From assembly GCF_000384215.1 (NCBI RefSeq), contig NZ_KB913032.1, forward strand, positions 3,241,665-3,305,664: a stretch of DNA of 64,000 nt, given 5' to 3'. Under the pieces are notes generated by a model. That model did not search any database. It saw nothing but the letters and a program-made list of their open reading frames with translations, and was not told the origin of the DNA. This document shows positions 1 through 10,440 of the stretch, piece by piece (positions within the stretch are counted from its first letter, which is position 1; each line of letters begins with the position of its first letter). A program made the translations under genes and the position numbers. The stretch is from Amycolatopsis alba DSM 44262. Its GTDB lineage: Bacteria; Actinomycetota; Actinomycetes; Mycobacteriales; Pseudonocardiaceae.

Positions 1-989
1 CGGCGGCCGGCGCCGTGCGACGCGGACTGGAAGGACGACGCGTTCCCGAGACCGCGCACGATGTACGAACCGGTGCCCATGCTGCCGGGAATGATCCCGA
101 GGTCACCCGAACCCGCGCGGATCGCGCCCTTGCGGGTCACCAGCAGTTCGACGTCGTCGTAGGTCTCTTCGGCTACATAATTATGGTGACAGGAGATGGC
201 GTCGTCGAACGTCGTCTGCGGGACGACGTCCTTCAGCGCCTGCTTCACGAGCGCGACCATGGTGGCGCGGTTACGCGCCGCGTAGTCCTGCGCCCAGAAC
301 AGGTCGCGCCGGTACGCCTGCATCTCCGGGGTGCCCGCGACGAACACCGCGAGGTCCGGATCCGGCAGGTCCGCGTTGTGCGGCAGTTTCCGCGCGACGG
401 CCATATGCCGTTCCGCGAGTTCCTTGCCGATGTTGCGCGAACCCGAATGCAGCATCAGCCACACGCGGCCTTCGTCGTCGCCGCCCTGTTCGAGGCAGAC
501 CTCGATGAAGTGGTTGCCGCCACCGAGGCTCCCGATCTGCCGCGCCGCGCGGTCGTGCAGGTCCTGGACGCCGGAGTGCAGGTCGCCGAAGGACTTCCAG
601 AACGCGTCCCAGCCACCGACACCGTGCACCTTCGCCGGGTTCACCGGGGTCTTGTGCAGGCCGAAGCCGACCGGGACGGCAGATTCGATCCGGCGGCGGA
701 GCTTCAGCAGGTCGTCGGGCAGATCGGCGGCGGTGAGCGAGGTCCGCACCGCGCTCATCCCGCAGCCGATGTCCACGCCGACGGCGGCCGGGGACACGGC
801 GTCGCGCATCGCGATCACGCTGCCGACGGTCGCACCCTTGCCGTAGTGGACGTCGGGCATGACCGCGACGCCGTGCACCCACGGCAGGTTGGCGACGTTG
901 TGCAGCTGCCGCATGGCCTGGTCCTCGACCGACGTGGGGTCGGCCCACATCCGGATCGGAACCCGCGAGCCTTCGACCGCCGTGTACAT
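1..989 (-). CDS. rtcB: RtcB-type RNA ligase, 3' end cut by window edge
   Basis: GTP- and Mn-dependent RNA ligase that joins 2',3'-cyclic-phosphate or 3'-phosphate ends to 5'-OH ends in RNA repair. Reading down from ATG 989 gives MYTAVEGSRVPIRMW, then MPDVHYGKG near residue 44, the metal-binding Cys motif DIGCGM, GGGNHF near 150, HSGSRNIG, and SHGAGR with the family's guanylylated His at about residue 325. About 329 codons are in the window, and the roughly 65 C-terminal residues usual for the family lie beyond base 1. A GAAAGGA ribosome site precedes the ATG, and a perfect 10-bp palindrome AAAACGTTTT lies at 1006-1015 in the leader. No RNA cyclase or archease gene is adjacent, so its substrate is unknown. 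Confidence 0.93.
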   Translation of the reverse strand, partial: MYTAVEGSRVPIRMWADPTSVEDQAMRQLHNVANLPWVHGVAVMPDVHYGKGATVGSVIAMRDAVSPAAVGVDIGCGMSAVRTSLTAADLPDDLLKLRRRIESAVPVGFGLHKTPVNPAKVHGVGGWDAFWKSFGDLHSGVQDLHDRAARQIGSLGGGNHFIEVCLEQGGDDEGRVWLMLHSGSRNIGKELAERHMAVARKLPHNADLPDPDLAVFVAGTPEMQAYRRDLFWAQDYAARNRATMVALVKQALKDVVPQTTFDDAISCHHNYVAEETYDDVELLVTRKGAIRAGSGDLGIIPGSMGTGSYIVRGLGNASSFQSASHGAGR

Positions 990-1228
990 GACTTTCCTTT
1001 CGTGGAAAACGTTTTGTCGCTCTCGAGCATGCACTGGCCGGACGGGCCGGACAACGCAATTATCTCGATCCACAGTGGACAGTCCACACGCGACTACCAC
1101 GCGTGAGGTGATGTTCATCGCGAAGTCTTCGATCGTATTCGAAAAGTGATCGGCCGCGGGAGGTGCTTCGGGCACAATGAGCGCTCGGTGTCGGGGGTAC
1201 ACCAACTCTGGGGAAGGTCCGTTTCACA

Positions 1229-2728
1229 GTGAAGTCTTCACGTGGGCTGCTCGCTGCCGTCCTGCTCGCCGGGTTTCCACTGCTCGTGCTGGCGTTCGTG
1301 GGCGGCATCGTCACGCTCGAGGTAGTGGCGCTGCAACACAATGTCTTCACCGCGGTGAAGCTCGGCATCATCACGGTTCCGGTCGGCTGGATCCTGCTCA
1401 AGACCCTGCTCACGGTCGAGCGGGCCACCGACGACGACGTACCCGGTGTCGCGGTGACACCGGAGTCCCAGCCCGCACTGTGGGCGCTGGTCCGGGAGCT
1501 GGCGGACGAGGCGGGCACCCGGCCGCCGGACGAGATCTATCTCGACGCCGACGTCAACGCCGCGGTCACCGAGCGGACCTCGTGGCTCGGCCTGCGGGTG
1601 CTACGGCGGCGCATGATCATCGGGGTCCCGTTGATCATGGGTCTGCGCCAGGACCAGTTCCGCGCGGTGCTCGCGCACGAACTGGGGCACTACAGCAACA
1701 AGGACACCCGGTTCTCCGCGCTGACCTATCGCGGGCGCAAGTCCATCGCGCGGGTGGTCAACGGCCTGGGTCGCGACGGCTACTTCGAGCGCTTCGTCGG
1801 CTGGCTGTTCAAGCAGTACGCGAAGCTGTATTTCATGGTCTCGATGAGCGTCTGCCGGGCGCAGGAACTCGCGGCCGACGCCGTCTCGGCGCGGCTCGCC
1901 GGTACCGACGCGGCGGCTTCGGCGCTGCGTGAGATCGAGGCGCTGGCCGTCACCTGGCGGTTCTTCATGAACAACTACGCCGCGATCGGCTGGGACGCGG
2001 GCTACCTCCCGGACCGGTTCGGCGAGGGCTACCGCGCACTGCTCACCGACCCGACCAGGGCCGAGCAGATGGACGAGATGCGGCGGAACCCGTCGGAGGA
2101 GAAGACCTCGCGCTGGGACACGCATCCGGCCACGCGGGACCGCGTCGCGACGCTCGAAGCGGGCGACCGGATCCCGGTCCGCCCCGGCGGCGAGCGCCCC
2201 GCGACCGAACTGCTGACGGGCGCCGAGAAGATGCTCGACGAGGCGCTGTTCACCGTCTTCTCCGACGAAGCGCTCGCGAAGCGGCGGACGGACTGGCAGT
2301 CGCTGGTCGCCATCGGCCGTCGCCACGCCGCCGCCGAAGTGGCCGCCGAGATCCTCGGCGAACGCACCCTGGACATGGCGCTGGACCTGCTGGACGCGGG
2401 CAGGCACGAAGAGCTCGCCGATCCCGACTCGAAGCCGCCCGCCGGTGTCGGCCCACGGGCCCGCCGGGAGTTCGCGGCCACCTCCGTCCGCGGGCGGCTG
2501 GCGGTCGTGGTGCACGCGGCGCTCACCGACGTCGGCGCGGGGCGATGGTCGCTGTCGTGGTCGGGTCCGGCGCCGTTCGCCCTCGACGAGCCGCTGGAGG
2601 ACCAGCTGGCACCCGCGCTCGACCAGGCCGCCGCGGCCGAATCCGACACCGCGCCGCTGCGCGCGCTGCTGACGGCCACCGGGGTGCCTGCCGGTTACCG
2701 GCCGTCACCCACTCTTGTTCGCTCATAA
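1229..2728 (+). CDS. M48-family membrane zinc metalloprotease
   Basis: Membrane-anchored peptidase of the HtpX/Ste24 superfamily, expected to cut membrane or misfolded envelope proteins. Two hydrophobic segments lie at about residues 7-32 and 42-62. The zinc motif HELGH is at 150-154 and the third ligand is Glu213 in ELAAD. A long cytosolic tail follows. At 499 residues it is longer than HtpX (about 290). The start is GTG 1229, which begins directly with the hydrophobic anchor. The next gene starts 9 bp after the stop, so the two are probably co-transcribed. The precise substrate is not visible from sequence. Confidence 0.85.
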   Translation: MKSSRGLLAAVLLAGFPLLVLAFVGGIVTLEVVALQHNVFTAVKLGIITVPVGWILLKTLLTVERATDDDVPGVAVTPESQPALWALVRELADEAGTRPPDEIYLDADVNAAVTERTSWLGLRVLRRRMIIGVPLIMGLRQDQFRAVLAHELGHYSNKDTRFSALTYRGRKSIARVVNGLGRDGYFERFVGWLFKQYAKLYFMVSMSVCRAQELAADAVSARLAGTDAAASALREIEALAVTWRFFMNNYAAIGWDAGYLPDRFGEGYRALLTDPTRAEQMDEMRRNPSEEKTSRWDTHPATRDRVATLEAGDRIPVRPGGERPATELLTGAEKMLDEALFTVFSDEALAKRRTDWQSLVAIGRRHAAAEVAAEILGERTLDMALDLLDAGRHEELADPDSKPPAGVGPRARREFAATSVRGRLAVVVHAALTDVGAGRWSLSWSGPAPFALDEPLEDQLAPALDQAAAAESDTAPLRALLTATGVPAGYRPSPTLVRS

Positions 2729-2737
2729 GGAGTTCCC

Positions 2738-3844
2738 ATGCTTTGGCTGCTCAAATCCCGTGAACGCAAGGCCGTCTTCGCCCTGATGAAGGAGGCGAAG
2801 CGGCGCGGCGTCGAGGTCGACGAGCTCACCGCGACCATGACGCCGGAAGAGCTCGCCGCGCTGCTGCCGCCGAAGAAGCCCAAGTTCAAGGGCAAGATCC
2901 CGGACGTCACGCGCTGGGGCCTCCCGGCCGACGGCGAGGTGTCGACCAAGGAGTACTGGACCGACGAGGAGATCCTCGCCGTCCAGGCGTCGACCGCTCA
3001 CGGCGAATGGGAAGGCGCCGCCGCGCTGCTGGCGTCGACCTGGGGGAACTGGGACCGTCGCAACCTGGTGACCGGCGCGCTCGGCGAGGCCGCCGCGCAG
3101 GACGACGAGTGGCTGCGCGCGTGGCGCAAAGCCCGCCCCGGTGACCGGGACGTGACACTGGTCGACGCGGAATCGCTGGTGCACGTGGCGTGGGAGGTGC
3201 GCAGCGGGCTGCAGGCGAAACACGTCACCGAAGAGCAGTTCGCCGCGTTCTTCCGGGTGCTGGAGCAGGCCGAGGAGGCCGCGCGCAAGGCGTCCGAGCT
3301 CGCTCCCGAGGACCCGACGCCCTGGGTGACCGCGCTCGCGGTCGCGATGGGGCGGCAGTACGAAAACGACCGGTACCTGGAGATCTGGGCGGAACTCGCC
3401 GACCGCGACCCGCAGCATCGCGGGGCGCACACGCGGGCACTGCAGTACTGGTGCGCGAAGTGGTTCGGCTCGAACGAGCGGATGTGGGAGTTCGCCGAGA
3501 CCGCCGCGGCGAAGTCGCCGAAGCTGGCTCCGCTGCTGCTGATCGCCGCGCACGAATCCGAGTTCCAGGACGTGCCCGCGTGGCGGGACCCGCGGGTGTC
3601 CGGCGCGCTCGACGGGATCGTCGCGTGGCTGAACGGCGAAGGGCGGGATCACCCGTCGACACGCACGGACCGGGCGTACGCGGCGAAGGCGCTCGTGGAG
3701 AACGGGCGCTTCGACGAGGCCGTCGAGCAGTTCCGGCACTTGGGGACGCGGGCCGACGCCGGGATCTGGGCCTACAGCGGGGACGCGCGCGGCGAGTTCC
3801 TGGCGACGCGGTACGCGGCCTGCTTCGGGGCCACGCAACCCTGA
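2738..3844 (+). CDS. Hypothetical soluble helical-repeat protein
   Basis: Not recognised as a named family. It is 368 residues, with no signal peptide or membrane segment. The N-terminal 60 residues are basic and proline/lysine-rich (LPPKKPKFKGKIP). From about residue 160 the sequence reads as antiparallel alpha-helical repeats resembling TPR units, with Ala/Glu/Trp-rich helices such as QAEEAARKASELAPEDPTPW and NGRFDEAVEQFRHLG. A strong AAGGAG site lies 7 bp before ATG 2738. It follows the M48 protease closely and is probably translated from the same message, so it could be an adaptor or a partner of that protease. That link is inferred from gene order only. Confidence 0.72.
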   Translation: MLWLLKSRERKAVFALMKEAKRRGVEVDELTATMTPEELAALLPPKKPKFKGKIPDVTRWGLPADGEVSTKEYWTDEEILAVQASTAHGEWEGAAALLASTWGNWDRRNLVTGALGEAAAQDDEWLRAWRKARPGDRDVTLVDAESLVHVAWEVRSGLQAKHVTEEQFAAFFRVLEQAEEAARKASELAPEDPTPWVTALAVAMGRQYENDRYLEIWAELADRDPQHRGAHTRALQYWCAKWFGSNERMWEFAETAAAKSPKLAPLLLIAAHESEFQDVPAWRDPRVSGALDGIVAWLNGEGRDHPSTRTDRAYAAKALVENGRFDEAVEQFRHLGTRADAGIWAYSGDARGEFLATRYAACFGATQP

Positions 3845-3964
3845 CCCTGACGCGTTCGGTCACCTGCCGGCGGTGACGGAAAGACGAAGTCGTCGTGTCG
3901 GCGGCCGGGACAGCGCTTGTCCGGGTGACCGCTGCCGCCGCCGGGCACTTGGCCCGCCGGAAGC

Positions 3965-4020
3965 GTTGCGAAAGCCACTTTCGCAACGCTGAAGGTTGCG
4001 AAAGCCACTTTCGCGACACC
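3965..4020. repeat. Tandem family-A palindromes
   Basis: Two adjacent copies of the palindrome GTTGCGAAAGCCACTTTCGC separated by a short spacer (GCTGAAG). The first copy is a near-perfect inverted repeat, TTGCGAAAG/CTTTCGCAA around CCA. They lie in the 436-bp spacer between the convergent ends of the helical-repeat gene and asd. Related copies occur near 4.1, 17.2, 17.3, 37.4, 53.9 and 54.0 kb, always between genes. Confidence 0.85.
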
Positions 4021-4086
4021 AGCTCCCGCCGGTTCTCACCTGCCCACTCACGACTCACCCTGCCCAGTGCGTTCCGGCGGCACCCC

Positions 4087-4144
4087 GTGTCGCGAAAGCC
4101 ACTTTCGAGACGTCTGATGTCCCGAAAGTGGCTTTCGCGACACC
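4087..4144. repeat. Family-A double palindrome
   Basis: A 58-bp inverted repeat. The left half begins GTGTCGCGAAAGCCACTTTC and the right half is its complement, with a central GACGTCTGATGTC-like loop. It could form a long hairpin on either strand, so it may serve both convergent flanking genes as a terminator or be a mobile repetitive palindrome. Confidence 0.85.
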
Positions 4145-4229
4145 GAAACCGGCCGCCGTACGAGCAGGCGATAGCCGCAAAGGGGAGCGGCGGCAGGGCC
4201 GAAAGCTCCCTTCACGCATCTGACGCAGC

Positions 4230-4272
4230 GAAGGGGCCTTTCACCGCATCGCATGCGGCGAAAGGCCCCTTC
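4230..4272 (-). terminator. Long GC-rich hairpin downstream of asd
   Basis: GAAGGGGCCTTTC (4230-4242) pairs perfectly with GAAAGGCCCCTTC (4260-4272), and inside it CCGCAT pairs with ATGCGG around CGC. The hairpin begins 8 bases past the asd stop codon. It has no long U tract but is the strongest candidate terminator for the lysC-asd operon and may act in both directions. Confidence 0.6.
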
Positions 4273-4280
4273 AGCCCACA

Positions 4281-6586
<2,306 letters not shown>

Positions 6587-6614
6587 GCCCGAACCTCCTC
6601 GACGGGCCGGGCGT

Positions 6615-6637
6615 GCTCCTGGTGGGCACCGAGGAGC
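6615..6637 (-). promoter_or_regulatory. Hairpin in lysC leader
   Basis: GCTCCTGGTG pairs with CACC-G-AGGAGC, a 10-bp stem with one bulge and a 2-base loop, about 30 bases upstream of the lysC GTG. There is no T run and no recognisable lysine riboswitch. It may tune translation or mRNA stability; the function is unproven. Confidence 0.35.
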
Positions 6638-6867
6638 CCCCGCGTCCCTTATTTGGGCGAAAGCCTACCGGGGACACGCATGCCCGCCACCCTCGTAAGT
6701 GGGCCTGAACACCACTTCAGGGACTTCTCGAAGTAAATCTTCCTTGACACCAACGAAATAGTCGGAGGGCTTTCACTTTAGTGACGGAGAGCACCCCTTG
6801 TTATCCATCCATGCCCCCGCCGCCACCCTCAAACGAGGAGCTTCGCTCCGCTGTATCTTCCCGAGCC

Positions 6868-7464
6868 ATGCACAAACCCGCCCAGACGAGTACCCCGATC
6901 GCGTCGATCCTGGCCGCCAGGTGGAGTCCTCGCGCCTACGACGAGGCCGCCACGGTCACCGACGACCAGGTCCGCGCGCTGCTCGAAGCGGCCCGCTGGG
7001 CACCGTCGTTCGGCAACACCCAGCCCGCCCGCTACCTGGTCGGTCTCCGGGGCACGCCGTCGTTCGACCGCGTCCTCTCGACGCTCAACTCGGGCAACCG
7101 CGCGTGGGCCCACCGCGCCGGTCTGCTGCTGATCGGCGTGATGGTGACCACGAACGAGAAGGGCGAAGTTCCGTACGCCGAGTACGGGCTGGGGCTGGCG
7201 AGCGAGAACCTCGTGCTCCAGGCCGTCGAACTCGGCCTGATCGCGCATCAGATGGCCGGCTTCTCCGCCGAAGCGGCGAAGGACTTCTTCGGCCTGCCCG
7301 ACGACGTCGTCCCCAAGGTCGCCATCGCCGTCGGGCACCCCGCGGACCCCTCGGTACTCGAAGAGGACTGGCGGATCGAGCGCGAGAAGGCGCCACGCGA
7401 GCGCGTTTCGCTGGCGGAGTTCGCCTACGCGGACGCCTGGGGCACGAGCGCCTTTTCCGACTGA
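6868..7464 (+). CDS. Nitroreductase-family flavoprotein
   Basis: FMN-dependent NAD(P)H oxidoreductase of the nitroreductase fold, which reduces nitro, quinone or similar electrophiles. From ATG 6868 it is 198 residues and starts MHKPAQTSTPIASI. The FMN-contact signature RWSPRAYDE and the helix ALLEAARWAPSFGNTQPAR are near the N-terminus. An in-frame GTG at 6781 with GGAGGG 10 bases upstream would add a 29-residue Pro/Ser-rich extension that is not part of the fold, so I prefer the inner ATG, but the start is uncertain. Its 3' end overlaps the convergent MFS gene by 40 bp. Confidence 0.85.
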   Translation: MHKPAQTSTPIASILAARWSPRAYDEAATVTDDQVRALLEAARWAPSFGNTQPARYLVGLRGTPSFDRVLSTLNSGNRAWAHRAGLLLIGVMVTTNEKGEVPYAEYGLGLASENLVLQAVELGLIAHQMAGFSAEAAKDFFGLPDDVVPKVAIAVGHPADPSVLEEDWRIEREKAPRERVSLAEFAYADAWGTSAFSD

Positions 7465-8894
7465 GGGAGCCAGCGCAAGGCGAGGATCCCGAGCGCGACG
7501 TGCAGCAGGCTCAGCACCGCGACGGCGGTGTGGAGGCCCGCGACGAAGGCCTCCTTCGCGTCAACGGCAGCCGTGGGCGCGATACCGGGGAGCTGGAGGG
7601 TTTCGCCGAGCGTGGGCGCGAGACCCGGCCCGGCCAGGCGGAACACCAGCGCGGCGAGCGACCCCATGAGCGCGATCCCCAGCGCGTTGCCGATCTCGTT
7701 GCTCGTCTCGGCGATCGCGCCCGCCGCTCCCGCCCGTTCGGCAGGCACGGCGGCGACGGCCGTGTCGGCCACCACACTGAACGAGATGCCGTAACCGACC
7801 CCGGCGACCACGGTCGAGGCGACGTACCACCCCGCCCCGCCCGTGACGCCGGTCATGAGCAGCAGCGCGAGCCCGAGCGCGATGGAGAAGTGGCAGGTGA
7901 CCAGCGCCGCGCGTTTGCCGATCCGGTCGACCAGCGCGGGCGTGACGACACAGAAGGTCGTGAGCACGGCCGCGCCGGGCAGTGCCAGCAGCGCCGCGTG
8001 CAGGACGGGCAGGCCGAGCACGGACTGCAGGTGGACTCCCGACAGGTAGGCGGCCGCCGACCACGCCGCCAAGGGCAGCAGCCCGGTCACGATCGCGATC
8101 GTGAAGACCCGGTCGCGGAACAGGGAGAACTCGATCAGCGGGTGGTCGAGACCACGCTGGCGCCGGGCGAACCACACCAGCAGCCCGGCCCCGGCGATCC
8201 CCGCGGCGACAGCGACCGCGGACAGTCCTTCGGCGGCGGCGTGCTTGACCCCGTAGATCGCGAGCAGCAGGCCGACGGCGGACAGCGCCACGCTCAGCGC
8301 GTCGACGCACCCCTCGCTCGTGGCCCGCACCTCCCGAAGCAGCACCGGCGCGAGCGCCAGGAACACCACGATCACCGGCAAGTTGACCAGGAAGACCGAA
8401 CCCCAGGAGAACCGCTCCAGCAGGACACCGCCGACGACCGGGCCGATCGCGAAACCCGCGGCGAACGCGGCCGCGAAGACACCGATGGCCCGCGCCCGTC
8501 GTCGCGGATCGGGGAAAAGCTCGCTCAGCACGGCCAGCGCGGACGGCAGCAGTGTGGCGCCGGCCAGCCCCATCAGGGCGCGGAAGGCGATGAGCAGTTC
8601 CGGGCTCGGGGCGAACGCCGCGGCGGTGGAGGCCCCGCCGAACACCGCGGCGCCGATCATCAGCAGCTTCAGGCGGCCGTAGCGGTCGCCGATGGTGCCG
8701 AACGCGATGAGCAGCGAGCCGACCGCGAAGCCGTAGACGTCGAGGATCCACAGCGCCTGATCGGCCGTCGGCGTGAGCGCCTGGCTGATCCTGGGCATCG
8801 CGAGGAACAGGATCGACCCGTCCATCGAGACCAGGAAGACCGGGCAGAGGATCACCAGCAGGCCGAACCAGGCCCGGTTGTGCTGTCGTGTCAT
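7425..8894 (-). CDS. MFS drug-efflux transporter, DHA2 type
   Basis: Proton-driven multidrug exporter of the EmrB/QacA/SmvA group, 489 residues and very hydrophobic throughout, consistent with about 14 membrane spans. Visible family motifs are motif A, FGTIGDRYGRLKL, after the second span, and an SMDGSILFLAMP first helix. ATG 8894 is chosen because codons further upstream read into the regulator's promoter. It is divergent from the XRE regulator at 8998, and the 103-bp spacer carries a tandem operator-like repeat. Confidence 0.88.
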   Translation of the reverse strand: MTRQHNRAWFGLLVILCPVFLVSMDGSILFLAMPRISQALTPTADQALWILDVYGFAVGSLLIAFGTIGDRYGRLKLLMIGAAVFGGASTAAAFAPSPELLIAFRALMGLAGATLLPSALAVLSELFPDPRRRARAIGVFAAAFAAGFAIGPVVGGVLLERFSWGSVFLVNLPVIVVFLALAPVLLREVRATSEGCVDALSVALSAVGLLLAIYGVKHAAAEGLSAVAVAAGIAGAGLLVWFARRQRGLDHPLIEFSLFRDRVFTIAIVTGLLPLAAWSAAAYLSGVHLQSVLGLPVLHAALLALPGAAVLTTFCVVTPALVDRIGKRAALVTCHFSIALGLALLLMTGVTGGAGWYVASTVVAGVGYGISFSVVADTAVAAVPAERAGAAGAIAETSNEIGNALGIALMGSLAALVFRLAGPGLAPTLGETLQLPGIAPTAAVDAKEAFVAGLHTAVAVLSLLHVALGILALRWLPQSEKALVPQASA

Positions 8895-8942
8895 GCCCTC
8901 GAAGGTGTGACAACACGCGACCGGCAACCATCCCCGTGCCGT

Positions 8943-8966
8943 GGGTACACCCAGCGGGTACACCCA
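8943..8966. promoter_or_regulatory. Tandem GGGTACACCCA operator candidate
   Basis: GGGTACACCCA occurs twice as direct repeats (8943-8953 and 8956-8966, 13-bp step) and is itself nearly palindromic (GGGT/ACCC). It lies between the divergent MFS pump and XRE regulator, 49 bp from the pump start and 31 bp from the regulator start, a position suited to repression of both. Confidence 0.5.
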
Positions 8967-8997
8967 CGCGGCCGTGAGGGAACTTAGGCTCGAAGTC

Positions 8998-9837
8998 ATG
9001 GAAAGCCTCGGTGTGTACCTCAAGAGCCGTCGTGACCGGGTGACCCCCGCCGAGATCGGCCTGCGCACCTACGGCACCTCCCGCCGCGTGCCCGGCCTGC
9101 GCCGCGAGGAACTCGCCCAGCTCGCCGGGGTGAGCGCCGGGTACTACACGCGGCTGGAGCAGGGACTTGCCGAAACCGCTTCACAGCAGGTGCTCGACGC
9201 GCTCGCCCGCGTGCTCCGGCTCGACGACGTCGAAACCGGCCATCTGCACAACCTCGCCCGGCAGTCCGCGCTCCCGGAACTGTCCGACCCCGGCCCGGAA
9301 GACCCGCATCCTCGCGTCCTCGCGCTGCTGGAGAACCTCGCCGAAGCCGTGCCCGCCGTCGTGCTCGGCAGACGCGGCGACGTCCTCGCGTGGAACCGCG
9401 CGGGGCACGCGCTCACCGCCGAACACGTCGGCTTCGACGCGCCGCGGGATCCCGGACGACGACCGTCCGTGCCGCGGATGTTCTTCCTCGACCCGCTCAC
9501 CAGGAACCTGTTCGGCAACTGGGCCGAACTCGCCCGCGTCCACGTCGCCTATCTGCGGCTGACCGCGGGCCGGTATCCCACCGACGCCCGCCTGGCCGGG
9601 CTCATCGGCGAACTGACCATGCGCAGCGACGAGTTCGCGACGCTCTGGGCGACCGGCGACGTCGCCGACTGCACCGTCGGCGCCATGCGCCTGCGGCACC
9701 CGACGGTCGGCGCGGTCGACGTCGACTACCAGGTGTGGCTCCAGCCCGACAGCCCCGGCCACCGGCTGGAGATCTACACGCCGAAGGATCCGGGATCCGC
9801 CGACGCGCTGAAGATCCTGACCCGATTTGATCGCTAA
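8998..9837 (+). CDS. XRE/MmyB-type transcriptional regulator
   Basis: 279-residue regulator with an N-terminal XRE helix-turn-helix (PGLRREELAQLAGVSAGYYTRLEQG, about residues 30-55) and a C-terminal MmyB-like PAS ligand-binding domain with the signature GRRGDVLAWNRAGHAL. Members are frequent next to oxidoreductases and transporters in actinobacteria, where they bind fatty-acid-like or other small ligands. ATG 8998 is the first start after the operator repeats. Divergence from the MFS pump suggests it controls that pump and itself (inference). Confidence 0.9.
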   Translation: MESLGVYLKSRRDRVTPAEIGLRTYGTSRRVPGLRREELAQLAGVSAGYYTRLEQGLAETASQQVLDALARVLRLDDVETGHLHNLARQSALPELSDPGPEDPHPRVLALLENLAEAVPAVVLGRRGDVLAWNRAGHALTAEHVGFDAPRDPGRRPSVPRMFFLDPLTRNLFGNWAELARVHVAYLRLTAGRYPTDARLAGLIGELTMRSDEFATLWATGDVADCTVGAMRLRHPTVGAVDVDYQVWLQPDSPGHRLEIYTPKDPGSADALKILTRFDR

Positions 9838-9846
9838 CCTGGGGTC

Positions 9847-10440
9847 ATGGGGGCTTTGCGCTGTCTTGTCCGCAACGAATCCCGCACGATGGCGGGTCTT
9901 TGGCTGTATTTGAGACGCCGCAAAGACGGCGTCGACGGAGACGCCGTCGCGGTGCCGTACGGCGCGAACGGCAAGGCGATCTTCATCGTCCTGGCGGTGG
10001 CGAGCGCCGTCGAGGCGGGTCTCTTCTGGCTGATCGACTTCGGCATCGTCGTCGACGTGGTGCTGCTCGTCTTGGGCGGGTACTCGGTCCTGCTGGTGTT
10101 CGGGGTCTACGCCGGCACCGTCGTCCGGCCGCACGTGGTCTCGTCGCGCGAGGTCCGGGTGCGCTACAGCTCGTTCTACGACGTGCGGATCCCGAGAGAG
10201 AACGTCGCCGCGCTGCGGCACTCGAAGGAAAGCCACGACCCGCTCAAAGCGCAGAAGTTCCGCGACGGAACCTGGCTCAGCCGCGACAATTTCTACGAGA
10301 CGAACCTGGTCGCCGAACTGCGTGACCCGGTCACGGTGACCCGCCCGCTCGGCAAGACCGAGACCGTCCGCGTCGTGAAGTTCCAGGCCGACGACCCGAA
10401 GGCCGCCGTCGAGGCGTACGAACGGCTCGCCGTCAGTTGA
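9847..10440 (+). CDS. Hypothetical two-span membrane protein
   Basis: 197 residues with two adjacent hydrophobic spans (about 40-62 and 66-88), then a hydrophilic C-terminal domain of roughly 100 residues. I do not recognise the domain; its strand-rich pattern (SREVRVRYSSFYDVRIPRENV) resembles PH-like domains seen in small actinobacterial membrane proteins. ATG 9847 has TAACCT 7 bases upstream and no ribosome site, which fits a leaderless message. The 3' end overlaps the convergent GAF-ANTAR gene by 8 bp. Confidence 0.65.
   Translation: MGALRCLVRNESRTMAGLWLYLRRRKDGVDGDAVAVPYGANGKAIFIVLAVASAVEAGLFWLIDFGIVVDVVLLVLGGYSVLLVFGVYAGTVVRPHVVSSREVRVRYSSFYDVRIPRENVAALRHSKESHDPLKAQKFRDGTWLSRDNFYETNLVAELRDPVTVTRPLGKTETVRVVKFQADDPKAAVEAYERLAVS

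Noticed and set aside
3965..4144. Possible CRISPR array in the palindrome-rich spacers
   Set aside because: Units are self-complementary, spacers are irregular and very short, copy number is two or three per site, and no cas genes are present.
6587..6780. Lysine riboswitch upstream of lysC
   Set aside because: Only a short hairpin is present; the length and conserved core of the riboswitch are missing.
6798..8987. 729-codon plus-strand open frame opposite the MFS transporter
   Set aside because: Arg/Gly/Asp-rich translation without any fold pattern; it is the antisense shadow of a GC-rich gene. The minus strand encodes a clear transporter.
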